This document shows, in pieces, positions 10,700 to 21,939 of a stretch of 64,000 bases of DNA (the stretch's first letter is position 1; each line of letters starts with the position of its first letter). This DNA comes from Orobanche coerulescens. Taxonomy: Eukaryota; Streptophyta; Magnoliopsida; Lamiales; Orobanchaceae. The notes under the pieces are model-generated. The model was not told the DNA's origin. It was given only the letters and a program-made list of their open reading frames with translations, and did no database searches. The DNA lies in contig CM065803.1 in the NCBI GenBank assembly GCA_033398695.1, positions 44,569,501 to 44,633,500 of the forward strand, given 5' to 3'. A program made the position numbers and the translations under genes.

Positions 10700-12019
10700 T
10701 CAGACCAGCCTCTCGATCTCATCATTAAGGTGCTTGCATTCATCTGTTTTATGCCCGTAATCATTGTGGAATCGACAATAAAGCTCTGATTTCGGCTGAG
10801 TGGGCCTATTAGGACGAGATGCAGGCCACTCGATAACCCTGTTCATCTTACCCTCAACTGCTTCCAAAACCTGAGCTCTCCTCATTGTTAGTGGGCTGTA
10901 TTGGTCAAATCTTGGTCGCCTTAGAAAGATATCGTTCTTCTTTCGATCTGTTTTTCCCCGCGACATTTCTTCCCGTGGTAAATTTCCTTGAAAGGTGTAC
11001 TCCTCCCGTCGTATCAATCTGCTGGACCCCCTTTCCCCATCCTCGGGCTTTTCTTGCAATTCCTCCATATCCTTCTTGGTTTCCTCAACATTAATGTATT
11101 TCGAGCATCGAGCTAAGACCTCATCATATGTTCTGGCTCGTTTTTTAGCTAATGAGGTGCGTAGCAACCCCGGCCTCAGTCCATGCGTCAAGGCACTGGT
11201 TTTTACTTCTTCTGACGACGAGGGTACCTCCAGACATGCCTTCGTGAATCGGGTCACATAAGCTCTCAGCGCTTCTCCAGAATATTGCTTGATACTGAAC
11301 AAGGACATGAAGGTATTTTGGTGCGCCCTGGCGCTGGCAAAGTGAGTCAAGAACGCGGAGCTAAAAGTTTTGAAGCTGGTGACTGACCCAGGGGGTATCT
11401 GGTGGAACCAATCCTGAGCTGACTCTGTCAGTGTAGCCAAGAATGCTCTGCAACTCACGGCATCCAAATATCGATGTAGTACCACCATGTTCTCGAATCG
11501 GTATAAATGTCGGGTAGGATCTGAGAGTCCAATGTAGGTGAAGGTGACAACCCTAAACCCATATGGGAGCTCGGCCTGCAGTATGCCTTCTGAGAAGGGA
11601 TGGCCTGGATGACTCTCCATGTCCTTCCCCGCAACCCTCTGTCGCAACTCTTCCAGCTCGTCCTGCATGCTGGATATCAAGGGATCCTGTGTTTTTTCCT
11701 GTCTGGATCGCTCCCATATTCTTGGATAACTCTCCTCATGTTCTTCCTGCTGCTCAATTTCCTCCGGCCCATCCGAAAGGATGGGTATTAATTTCCGTGG
11801 TACCCTTTGTCTTTCGACCTCCCGGCCCTTCTGGATTGCAATGGCGATTATGTCGGCTAAGGCTTCCTTCGTCAGTGTAATTGTGCTTGGTGCGACTTCT
11901 TCTACAGGGGTGACGGGTGTTTTTTCCAGAGTCGCTTCTCCACCCGCAGCTGCTAGTTCCTCTTCTAGATTTTTGGGTATTAACTCCCCTATTCTTTTCT
12001 GGTTCATTTCTTCTGCCAT
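10700..12019 (-). pseudogene. Element A gag
   Basis: I place the start at ATG 12019 (MAEEMNQKRIGEL); the frame is open upstream only to a GTG. The central part is a retrotransposon gag domain (LSDPTRHLYRFENMVV..WFHQIPPGSVTSF..AFLTHFAS..SGEALRAYVTRFTKACL). The C-terminus has a CCHC-like knuckle (YCRFHNDYGHKTDEC). It ends at a TGA directly before the protease part, a site where CGA would give continuity, so I read it as a nonsense change rather than a programmed stop. Gag would form the cytoplasmic virus-like particle. Confidence 0.87.
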
Positions 12020-12061
12020 CACTAACCTCACGTCTCAACTCAAAGTGACTCGATGTCACAC

Positions 12062-12081
12062 TTCCCACAGACGGCGCCACT
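12062..12081 (-). other. Primer-binding site of element A
   Basis: Two bases inside the 5' LTR on the minus strand the sequence reads TGGCGCCGTCTGTGGG. The first nine bases would pair with the 3' end of a tRNA ending CGGCGCCA, such as plant tRNA-Asp; the rest matches less well. Location and the leading TGG are as expected for a retrotransposon primer site. The tRNA assignment is an inference. Confidence 0.65.
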
Positions 12082-12799
12082 TGATGTAACCGAGCTGATC
12101 GGTCACCAAGAACCGGGTTAATCTTAGAAGTTTAGCTAAGAAAACCCCAAATATATGAAGTATTCTCTTTTCTTTCTCTCTCTAAAATATGCTATATTCT
12201 CAGAGTGTGTTGTCTTTTGAGAAACCCCCTCTCTACCTTTTATAGGAGGAGGGTGCCTTGTTGTCTAAGATTTTCCCTGATTTCCAGAGAAAATCCCGGA
12301 TATCCAGGGATTCAGGCTGCGATTTTCCATCCCTAGATTTCCGGGATTGCAAGGTATGGGCTCTCAATCCCTGGATCTTAGGGATTCTATCAGGTGAGTC
12401 AGGATCTTCTTTCCCAAGAGTTCGACCTTCCTGAGTTCGGTGGTTTTAGGTCGGCTCATTCCTATTCAAATCAGTAGGTCGAGAGACCCTTGAGGTCGGC
12501 AACCTTTTATCAGATATCATAGGTCAGCGGGGCCTTTGAGGTCGGCGCCCTTCTAACAGATGTCACAGCTAAGTGGGGCCTCTGAGGTCGGCGACCTTTT
12601 ATCAGATATCATAGGTCAGTGGGGCCTCCGAGGTCGGCGCCCTTCCAACAGACGTTACAGCTAAGTGGGGCCTCCGAGGTCGGCGACCTTCTAAAGGACC
12701 TTGAGGTTGTCATCCCCTTGTCTAAGAACCTAGGTCGGACTTTTATTGGTCCATATTTTAAACCGGGTTTTCAGGGAGCGTACATTCGGCGTCCTATCA
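12082..12799 (-). repeat. 5' LTR of element A
   Basis: 718 bp, nearly identical to 2123-2835. It ends at 12799 and is followed by the target duplication GCGAG (12800-12804). It contains the minus-strand TATA box (about 12238-12245) and the GAGGTCGGC tandem block, so it is presumably the promoter for gag-pol transcription. Confidence 0.93.
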
Positions 12800-12907
12800 G
12801 CGAGTACTTCGTAACCGTATCTCCAATTTTTACTCAAGTTCGGGTTTTGGGGTCGGCCGAGCCGTCGGAGTGGCCACGGCCGAGTCACGGCCGGAGCAGG
12901 GCCTGGC

Positions 12908-13176
12908 CTGGCCGAGTTACGGTCGTAAGGTGCCGGTTACGGTCGTAATGTGTGCCAGTTACGACCGTAAGCGTGATCAGGTACGGCTGTACGGGCGCTG
13001 GGCATCTTCCGGACGAAGACCGGTTACGGCCGTAATGTGTGCCAGTTACGGCCGTAAGTGTCCGACAGTTGCTAGACTGATTTTTTGACGAATGCTGGTT
13101 ACGGACGTAAGGCCTGCCGAGTACGGCCGTAAGGGCCGAGTTACGGCCGTAAGGCACTGCCGGTTACGGCCGTAAC
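12908..13176. repeat. Array of about ten GTTACGGCCGTAA palindromes in U3 of the B LTR
   Basis: Ten 13-bp units at about 12914, 12935, 12958, 12979, 13021, 13043, 13097, 13119, 13140 and 13162 match or nearly match GTTACGGCCGTAA. Its core TTACGGCCGTAA is a perfect palindrome. Most are 21-23 bp apart. The last unit ends about 12 bp before a TATA-like ACATATAG at 13187-13194. No unit is part of a reading frame with any support. Confidence 0.93.
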
Positions 13177-13186
13177 CCTGCCGGCT

Positions 13187-13194
13187 ACATATAG
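13187..13194 (+). promoter_or_regulatory. TATA-like box of the B LTR
   Basis: ACATATAG follows the palindrome array directly and precedes a C/T-rich stretch (13210-13240), as at transcription starts of the related E and F LTRs. It would drive plus-strand transcription of element B. Confidence 0.5.
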
Positions 13195-14184
13195 CCTGGG
13201 CTCGGCCAGACCTTCATTTTCACCCTTTTTCTTCTTTTTTCGGCGGCTGGCGACGGGAGGCTCGGGAGATCGAGTTCTTGGCCGATTCTAATTATTTCCA
13301 AGGCATTTTGGAAGATCTTTGTTGATTATATCATCATCCAATCCGTGTTCTTCGTCGAATCAAGGTATATTTCTTTATTTTCCTTCAAGTTGACTTTTTG
13401 GGAAATTTGTTCTTGATTTCAATTCTTGTCCGATTTTGATACATCGGTTGGTGTAGTATGATGTTATTAATCGTGTTCTATGGGTTGTATATCCATATTT
13501 CAAGTTTGTTCAACTCAATTAGTGATTCGAGTGTTCTTGGGAGTTATCGAACATTGAGTGTTCGATTAAATGTCCCAATGAGTTTCCCTTCGATAGTTTG
13601 TTGGGATTTCCATTGTTTTGGCCTTGATTCTCATCGTAACCATGTGTTATTGTTCCTTCCGGAGGTTTATAGGTGTTCGAGGATTCCGATGTTGAATCCC
13701 GTTTGGTGATTGATGACTCGTATGGTGTTATTCTCGTAATACTCGTGGTGCTATCGCGTTCTTCATATTGTTCGGGGGTTCGGGGCTATTCGACCACGTC
13801 CCATCCGTCGTCTCGTTGCGATCTTGATATCGAGGCAAGTACCTTGTCCATACTATTCTTGTTTTATGGATATGATAATTAGTGATCATCTAAATGTGGT
13901 TGTTTGGTCGTTTGAATTGAACTTTCAAAAGATTCGGTTTAGCCTTGTTAAAGGCTTGCTTTCAAAACGCGTGTGTTTTGTGAATGGTGTGATTTGTGAA
14001 TAACTATGTGAATTCTGTGGATATGTTTGGTGTTGATGTTGCACTTGGTATTGCGTGTGGACGTATATTATTTCATTTCGATGCGTTGTGATTTGACGTG
14101 GTGTTTTACTAAGTGTTTGATGTCTCTGAGTGAATTGTTTGGATATCTTCGTTGCATTGCGCTATGTGTGTGATTGTGTGGATG

Positions 14185-14540
14185 TGGGTGGGGTCTATGG
14201 TGGCACGTGGCATGTGATCATGTGGCCAGGATGCAACAAGCAATTGATCCAACCGTGAGAGCCTAAGAAAAACTACGGTGACACATGGCATGTGATCATG
14301 TGGTCAGGATGCAACAAGTGATTGATCCAACCGTGAGCGCCAAAGATGTTGTGATTTGTTTAGCTAGCCAGCTCGGGAGGGTCCTTCGAGGCCTCGGGCG
14401 GGATCAATGGTATTGCCCTGTTCTCAAGGCGATGCATGTGTGGGATTTGTTTCGCTAGCCAGCTCGGTTGGGCCCTTCGAGGCCCCGAGTGGGATTTGTG
14501 GCTTCGTCCCGGTCCTAGGCGATGCGCGTGCGCGATTATG
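14185..14540. repeat. Two short tandem duplications in the downstream part of the B LTR
   Basis: A unit of about 76-80 bp with TGGCATGTGATCATGTGG and GGATGCAACAAG occurs twice (about 14205 and 14283). It is followed by two copies of a unit of about 110 bp with CTAGCCAGCTCGG and TTCGAGGCC (about 14365 and 14455). The E and F LTRs carry different long repeats at the equivalent place. Confidence 0.8.
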
Positions 14541-14757
14541 TTTTGTTGATTTTTATGTCCGTCGAGGACACGTGATGTTGGGCTCTGACCCTGTAAATTG
14601 TTGGTGGTTTCCTATTTGCGAAAACAAAACCTTTGGGCTGTGACCCTATTGATTTTTGGAAAGAGAAGGATTTGATAATCCTAAATTGTTTTCTATTAAA
14701 ACTCTCGATGGAATTTTAAACTGTTTTATAAATCGTTTTCCGAATTGTTTTCTAAAT

Positions 14758-16731
14758 TGTTGGGATTCGGTGCCTAAAAACGAAGGCCCAGCGGAAGCGG
14801 TAAAACAAAAATTAATTCGATCCGAATCCCTACGAGGATCGATCGAGCTACGTATATACGAATATGTAAACGAAAAACAAGAGATATAGAAACTCACCCT
14901 TGTAGTCCGTTGATTAGATGGATAACCTTCTCTTGAGCTATTCCCCAAGCTCTTGAACGATCCAACGCCGAAAGCACCGCGTCTCTACTTGCCACGCGCC
15001 AGAGAAACGACCGGAACGACAATCACCTTGCTATCCTCCGAGGATATGGCTAGAGCTAAGTGATAAAGCTTTTATTACTACACTCTAAGTGTATAATATA
15101 TCTCTCAATAATTTCTCTCAATTTTTCTCCAAGAAAAAATGAAGAAGTGAATGAAGAAGATGAAGATGAGTTGGAGAAAAAAAACTTTTTCTCTCTCTTT
15201 TCTCTCTATGTCTCACGTATGATGCCAAGAATTGTTGTGAGGATGAGAGATCAAAGTCATCTTTATATTCTTATTCAACCCACAAAAATCAAACCATATC
15301 ACATGTGAGATTCCCCCATATAATGTATATTATGCTTGTCCCCTCAACACATTAGATTCCAAAACCATGATGGGGACAAGTCAATACACACACATGGTTA
15401 TAAGTGGGGGGCAGCCCATGCTAGAAAACGGACGAGTTCGGTTCGTTTCGGACTCCCGAGAGTCCAAACAGATAAACTCATATTCCGTTCCGATGTATTT
15501 GTGTCGTTTAATTAATCCAATTAATTAAACATATAAAATACAAAATAACATAATTAATTTCTCCAAGAAATAATTATATTCGTGAATTAAATTAATCACC
15601 CAGTAATATATTTAATTCATTAGGCCATAAATTAATTTATCCAATAAATTAATTTAGACATCCAATGTCCCAAATTAGATATCCAATATCTAATATTCAT
15701 AATGAGAGAATTAGCTTTATTCATTCCGTCGTCAATCCTATTGCGCGACTCGGTAGGTCCGTCTCAGTCAGCAATGGGAGGAACCAAAGAGTAGTAGCAC
15801 CACCTAGCCAGCCTGGCGGCCTACACTGTACCCCAACTGAGAACGAATGATTGGGATCATTCAAGAACCATTCTGTCGTGAATACCAGTATACGTATAAA
15901 CCCTTCTTTCAAATGTCCCGATCAAGTTATAGGGTCACGGTCAGTCAAACCCTATCTGTTCTTGACGCTATGCATGCGTTAATGCAAATCGAGATCATCG
16001 AGCTGTCGTGTATCTAATACAACTAGCTCCAATGCTTTGGCCAAAGACTTATGATCTCATCTGCCAATAACCGCATAGGACATATAACCCGCTCACTAAC
16101 GGGAGAAAGAATTCTATCTTGGTATTCAGTAGGACCTGCCACTTGCCCGCCAAGATGCACGTCGAGGTTGACCCCCGCCTTCCGGTTTACAGGGTCGAAC
16201 TACTCTAATGAAAATCTTGACGTCACAAGCACATTCCTACTAAATCCTCAAGTCGAAGGTTCACGAATACCTATCACAACCTTTCGATTCCGTCATTGAC
16301 TGTCCCGGAGTGAAATCCGTGTGACAAATCGAGGGTGAGTCGGTTCGAGTATACTAATCCAATTAGCATACCTATAAAGTTTGCTCCCACTAACCATTAG
16401 TGTTCGACAGACACTCTCCATGTCAAAGAACACGTCATATAAGTCTTCACATAAACTTAAAGCCCAGTCAAGTTTCATCGACTTGCGAACGATTAAGTAT
16501 TTGAGCTATAAACCTTTCCAGTGCCGACCCCCTTATCCAATAAGGAGTGGAACTTTTTGCTCTCAAATACACGGACTAGTTTCTATATGTATATTTACGA
16601 GTTAGGAATGCCAGTAACTACCAGTAAATAAAGAAACATCCATTTCCTTATATTAGTGATTTACATAATTACAAGTACAATGCCCTCACTCAATCATCCT
16701 CTGAGTGGCATTCGAGGGCATACTCCCATCA
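14758..16731 (-). repeat. Copia dimer LTR a (3'-most)
   Basis: On the plus strand it runs from TGTTGGGATTCGG to TACTCCCATCA. On the element strand the start is TGATGGGAG, as in LTR b and the plus-strand array, whereas LTR c starts TGTTGGGAG. A GAAGAAG/GATGAAG-rich stretch lies at 15135-15180. A TATA-like AATATAAAG on the minus strand lies near 15260. Confidence 0.92.
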
Positions 16732-17838
16732 ATCTCCCACTTGCACTAAATGCCACACACTATGGTATCTAATACCCATGTTCTCCAGATGACGCTCTAA
16801 GCTAATCTGAGAAAGTGGCTTGGTCAGTGGATCAGCGACGTAGTCGGTTGACTCTACTCTATGCAGCACAATGTATCTCTTTGCGAACAAATGCTCTTAC
16901 GAGATGATACTCTCTCTCAATATGTTTGGTACTGTTGTGAAACCTCGGCTCCTAGGCCTGTGCTACAGCTCTGGCAGCGCAGCACAAGGTGTCACGTAAA
17001 GTTTACCCAGTAACTTCTAAATTCTTCCTTTGGAGGCTTCCGAGGCCGCTTTATACTCAGCCTAATAGGTGGAATTAGCAGTCGCGCTATACTTGGCACG
17101 ATGCCAAGATACTGCTCTTACATTAAGAGTAAATGTAGCCAGAAGTAGACATATAATCGTCTTTCTGTCCTTGGAAGTCCAATACAGTGAATCCCAGCAC
17201 ATTCTGTTCTCCACCACCATATATAAGAATCAGATCTCTTAGTACATTTAAAGTACTTGAGAACATTCTTTACGGCGGTCTAATGTTCCCTGACTGGGTT
17301 ATCCCGAAACCTACTTACCACGCTTCCAGCATGCGCAATGTCAGGTCTTGTACACAATAAAGTATATGTAAGGCTACCCAATGCCGAAGCATATGGTATA
17401 TAACTCATTTCCTTTCATTGTTCCTCACTATGAGGAAACATCTTCAAGGTGAGTTTTATTCCATGTCGCATCAGAAGGAACCCTCTTCAAGATCTAATCT
17501 ATATAGAGGGCTTGGGAAAAACTTATCATTCTCTTCGATCTATCCCAGTAGAATCGAATCCCAAGAATATAGGTTTCTTCTCCCAAGTCTTTCATGGAGA
17601 AATTACTCGAAAGCCAAGCTTTCCCAGAACTGAGCATTCCCACATCATTTCCTATTAGTAGAATGTCATCTACATATAGTACTAAGGATGCGATCTAGCT
17701 CCCAATAACCCTCTTGTATACACAATGTTCCTCTTCATTTTGTACGAAGTCAAAATCTTTGACTGCCTTGTCAAAACGAATGTCCCAACTACATGAAGAC
17801 TGCTACAGTGTATTTCATGGAGTCTACATCCACCATTG
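16732..17838 (-). pseudogene. Dimer unit 1: reverse transcriptase/RNase H remnant
   Basis: About 407 bp present in element G (63511-63917) are missing here, at a join near 17812. This removes most of the N-terminal RT including the first catalytic Asp region. A one-base loss just upstream has also put a stop before it. Downstream, the YVDD box (near 17670) and RNase H stretches remain recognisable in shifting frames, up to the purine tract next to LTR a. Not translatable as an enzyme. Confidence 0.85.
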
Positions 17839-19332
17839 CTAGGTCATTGGTCGTGGGTCGATCTCTTGTTTATCACTTGGAACCTCGAGGAAACCCAGTT
17901 CCTCCAAGTGCATAAAACTATACCTCTCAGGTAATGGAGACACCCTACTTGACCTACGAGGTGGTTGTACTTGTGTTTCAGAAGGTTTGGTTCCAGTTTC
18001 TTGCACAGGTGTCTCCTGAGGAGTTTCATTATATTCTTCTAAAGAAATACTTCTACCTGCTCCGACTTCCTGAATGAACTCATCTTCCAGGAAGTGTGCT
18101 TGTAAAGCAACAATGATCCTTCGATCTTCAGGCATGTAGAATAGATATCCCATCGTCCCAGACGGGAATCCAATGAAACGTCCCTTCGCAGACCTAGCTT
18201 CCAACTTTTCCACCTTAGTCTTCTTGACATAGGTGGGACATCCCCAAATCCTAATATGATTAAGACTTGGTTTCCTTCCCTCCCACATCTCATGTGGAGT
18301 TTTAGGAACGGATTTGGAAGGACATCTGTTTAAGATATAAGCGGCAGTCAGGAGTGCATACCCCCACAGGTAAATTGGTAAGTCAGTATAGCCCAGCATG
18401 GAACGGACCATGTTTAACAAGGTCCGGTTCCTTCTTTCTAACACACCATTTAACTGAGGGATACCTGGAGGTGTTAGTTGTGAAACTATTCCATGTTTCT
18501 TAAGGAACTCGTCAAACTCCGTACTCATATACTCGCCACCTCGGTCCGACCGAAGTGCTTTGATATGATTTCCAGTTTGTTTCTCGACTAGGGCCTTGAA
18601 TTCCTGGAATTTCTCAAAGGCCTCGGATTTATGTTTCATTAAGTATACATAACCATACCTAGTATGGTCATCTGTAAACGTAATGAAATATTGATATCTG
18701 TCACGTGCTGCTTCCAAAGCACCACAAACGTTAGTATGGATTAATCCCATTTTATCAGCGGCTCTTTCAAAAGTCCCTGTGAAGGGGGACTTAGTCATTT
18801 TGCCTTTAAGGCAAGATTCACAAGTAGGAAAGGGATCTGATCCCAATGGACCCATAAGTCCATCTTTTTCCATCTTGTAAACCTTGGTCTGACCAACATG
18901 ACCAAGTCTAAGATGCCATTTTAAAATTCGATTGGTTTCATCCCTACCACGTTTTCTAGTCATAGTATTCACAACTACTTTGTTGCTGAGATTTAGATGA
19001 TACAATCCATTCAACAATGTAGCAGTACCCACTAGTTTATTTCTAAGATAAATTTTGCAGGAACCATCACCAATGAAAAATGAAAAACCTTTTCGGTCCA
19101 TGACCGGAATGGATACAATGTTTTTGTGCCCCTTGGCCAAAACAAGTACATCTTCTAAAGTCAAAACAAAGCCGGATTCTAAACCCAAAAGAAGTGATCC
19201 TATGTCGGTCGCCTCGACACTATGCCCGCTTCCGACTGTGATCATAACTTCTCCAGCTCCAAGCTTCCTACTTTGTTCCAGATCCTGATTTACGGTACAA
19301 ATATGAGAACTAGCACCGAATCCAAGATTCAA
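17839..19332 (-). pseudogene. Dimer unit 1: protease end and integrase
   Basis: An open frame of 497 codons. It starts at a degenerated protease site (the family's LDSGASSHIC is NLGFGASSHIC here). It continues through the integrase zinc region (WHLRLGHV..CESC), the core, and the IWGCPTYVKK and GRFIGF motifs to the Pro-rich end. The first of the three catalytic acidic residues is changed: codon 18730-18732 gives LIHTNVCG, where unit 2 has LIHTDVCG. The other two (LRSDRGGEY and NGVLERRN) are present. Despite its length the integrase should be inactive. Confidence 0.85.
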
Positions 19333-20203
19333 GAAGTAGAAAATACGATAGAGAACAATTTGTTTCCAAAACTAAAAGTTACGTACGAAGTGCCATGAAG
19401 AATCGGACAATCTCTAGCCCGGGCCGACTCACCGCACTTGAGACAAGCATCCTTCTTCTTCTTGTTCTTTGGAACCATTGGGGCCTTGCCCTTACCCTTA
19501 AGGTCCTTAACTTGTGGTCCAGTTTGCTTCTTGGTCTTTTTCTTCTTGTTCTTAGACCTCCGAGGTCCAGAAGAAATCACAGAGCAGACTCATTCATCCG
19601 CGGAGTCTTCATCTGTGACTGAGCGGTCACAAGTTTTTTCATTAGCCCAGCTAAATTGCATGCAATCTCATTGCAGTTGAAGTTCATAACAAACTGTGAG
19701 AAGGAATCAGGGAGAGACTGTAGGATAAGGTCGGTTTGGAGAGACGTATCCATTTTAAAATCAAGAGCCTCTAATCTCTCGATCATGGATATCATTTTGA
19801 GGACGTGTTCCCCAACCTTCTCACCTTCCTTCATCCTTGCACCGAACAGTTGCTTGGATATCTCATATCTAGCAGTTCTGCTGTGCTCACCATAAAGCTC
19901 GGTTAAGTGAGATAGAATCTGCCTAGCAGAAGTCATTTTCTCATGAGCTCTCTGAAGCTCATTAGACATGGAAGCCATCATATAAGCATGAACTTTGACG
20001 TCATCCTTAACCCACTTTTCGTGGTTTTCAATCTCTTCCTGATTGGCTCGGGCCCGCACAGGAGGCGCCGGAATGTCGTTCTCCAAGACGTATCCCAGTG
20101 CCTCTATACTGAGGACAATCATCAGATTGCGGATCCAATCCACAAAGTTAGGTCGCATTAAGGTGTTCTTTTCGAGTAGAATTGCGAGTGGATTCATTGT
20201 CAT
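19329..20203 (-). pseudogene. Dimer unit 1: gag with zinc knuckle (frameshifted)
   Basis: Start ATG at 20203 (MTMNPLAILL). The copia-type gag domain follows (FVDWIRNLMIVL, KMTSARQILSHLTELYG, FMNFNCNEIACNLAGL-like end). Two extra bases near 19615 compared with unit 2 shift the frame. The knuckle part is then read from 19580 (KKKDACLKCGESARARDCP). There the CCHC spacing is damaged: unit 2 has CGELGHWARDC. The plus-strand unit I shares the same two-base expansion. Confidence 0.84.
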
Positions 20204-21926
20204 ATTGAGAGTTATGTCTGCATTAAGTACGACAGATTAATTAGTGACTCGTTATATTATGATCTGAGTATAGAATTAAGGTCTTTTCTATTCTTGTTAC
20301 TCAGCTCCCACTATTTTTATCGGAATAACACACTCCCATGTGAAATCCGGAAGTATCGTCGCTCTACTTCATAGTGGTGATTGAGTTCTTTATAAATCTT
20401 AATAGAGGGCAACCGAACAGGTTTCTAGTCTATTAATTTTCATAAAGTGGTGTCCAACACCAACCCATCTAATGGATGATTTGATCTTCTTTTTCCCCTT
20501 GTTCACTCCCCTCAACCTATACGGTTTCTATGGTTCGTGAACAAGTTACGTTTATACCATCGATGCAAATCAGTTTCACAATTGAATCTTATCCGGCAAC
20601 CTATCAGGTTTCTAGGGATAAAATTTGCTCCAACCGAAGGCATCCAATGCGCTCCCGGTAATTTATCCATCCTCCCCGAACGACTACCCCGATAACTCGG
20701 AAGCATAGCACATCCGGTTTGGATTTCAATTTCCCGAAAGCTCGATGAAGGGAAGGAAAACCTTGAAACCTTATTAACTTAATAATTTGTCGTTGGAGAA
20801 TTTTCGCGATTAATGTTACACTTTGCACATTAATCATTTAAGCGCGTTTGTGGCATTCATACAATATGAAACAACCATTCACAACCTAGTTGCTACCAAC
20901 ATGTGGTTCATGGACCGTTCCTAGAAAACAAAAACTTCGTAATCTAATAACAAGTCTTCGTCTTGAATCTTCGTCTTCTCGAAACGGATCTTCCTCCGGT
21001 CTTCGTCATTACATATAAATTTTACATCGAAAATTGCATCCTAGATACAAACATTTCTAGTAACATAAATAGGCTCAAAACGGCCTTTACAACCCAATTG
21101 AATAAAACGAACGATTCAAAACTAAGTCCACGAACCACATCCCCATTCAAAAGCATTCATCCAATAAATACTATATAAATGAAAAGCATAGAGGTACATT
21201 GATCTAATCAACAATACGAACCGATCCAATCGATTCACACAATCGGTAATATGATAACGTTCAAAATAATTCGGTCGACCATAAATATTCCAATTAATCA
21301 AATTTCCCTTATAAAATGAAATACTATAAATCATTTTAATCATATTAAATCCAATTTAACATGTGGGAGATTAATTTTCAAGAATACACGAAAAATCGAA
21401 ATGGGTGAAATCGCCAAAGATGACCGAAGTCACCCTCGGCTGCCGGAGTCGCTCGCATAGCCGAGTCACGCTCGGAATATGCCGCCAGACACGACCGAGT
21501 CACCAGACACGGTCGGTCCGCACTGCGATTGGCCAGATCGCGCACACGACCGAGTCACCCAGGACACAGTCGAGTCTACCTGGCAGTGACTTGGCCACAC
21601 TGCCGGACACGACCGAGTCACGCAGGACACGGTCGAGTCACTCTCGGCCAGATAACCCTTTTTGTCCAAAAAATCGTCCGACGACGATTCGGGGCTAGAT
21701 TTTCGACCGGATATCCAATATCAATATTTTCCGACTTTCATATCTTCAATATAAATCATATTTCCCAGAAATTTAAGATTTATATTTAGACATAAACTTA
21801 CGGAAAAATATAACTACAAGGAACGTAAAACATGTACCACGATTATGACTAAAATGATTCCAAATCATTCACCATCTAATCGAGCATTCCAAATGCCAAT
21901 ATCGTATATACGATCGCAAGACCTAT
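20204..21926 (-). other. Dimer unit 1: long 5' leader
   Basis: 1.7 kb between the primer site and the gag start, unusually long for copia. Short frames of 60-75 codons recur at the same place in each copy but resemble no known protein, and their conservation is explained by recent copying. It contains the GC-rich array listed at 21415-21660. Confidence 0.6.
21415..21660. repeat. GC-rich GACACGACCGAGTCAC array in the unit 1 leader
   Basis: Repeated GACACGACCGAGTCAC / GACACGGTCGAGTC motifs, spaced about 25-35 bp, stand in otherwise AT-rich leader sequence. Counterparts are at 28605-28860 (unit 2) and 56458-56705 (unit I), with different numbers and order of motifs, so the array evolves faster than its flanks. 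Confidence 0.85.
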
Positions 21927-21938
21927 GCTCCGATACCA
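21927..21938 (-). other. Primer-binding site of dimer unit 1 (initiator tRNA-Met type)
   Basis: Minus strand TGGTATCGGAGC, one base from LTR b. This matches the usual plant copia site TGGTATCAGAGC except for one base. The same sequence follows LTR c (29134-29145) and the plus-strand LTR (56173-56184). Confidence 0.88.
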
Positions 21939-21939
21939 C

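Larger units (their letters stand above)
2123..12799 (-). mobile_element. Element A: complete Tat-lineage Ty3/gypsy retrotransposon (10.7 kb)
   Basis: Order on the minus strand: 5' LTR (12082-12799), primer site, gag, protease, reverse transcriptase, RNase H with a second RNase H-like domain, integrase, a 54-bp minisatellite, an opposite-strand gene, polypurine tract and 3' LTR (2123-2835). Gag-pol followed by a large 3' region, a dual RNase H segment and no chromodomain fit the Tat lineage. The LTRs differ by roughly ten substitutions and one small indel by eye, so the insertion is fairly young. Even so, pol contains several in-frame stops and frameshifts, so it is not autonomous now. Confidence 0.92.

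Noticed and set aside
15665..16605. Frames of 60-85 codons repeated at the same place in every copia LTR (also near 22850, 30057, 55076, 61311)
   Set aside because: They recur because the LTRs are recent copies; they lie in several frames on both strands and resemble no known protein.
20512..21343. Possible conserved small genes upstream of gag in the copia leaders (64 and 73 codons)
   Set aside because: Conservation among units 1, 2 and I is no greater than that of the surrounding leader, and no domain is visible.
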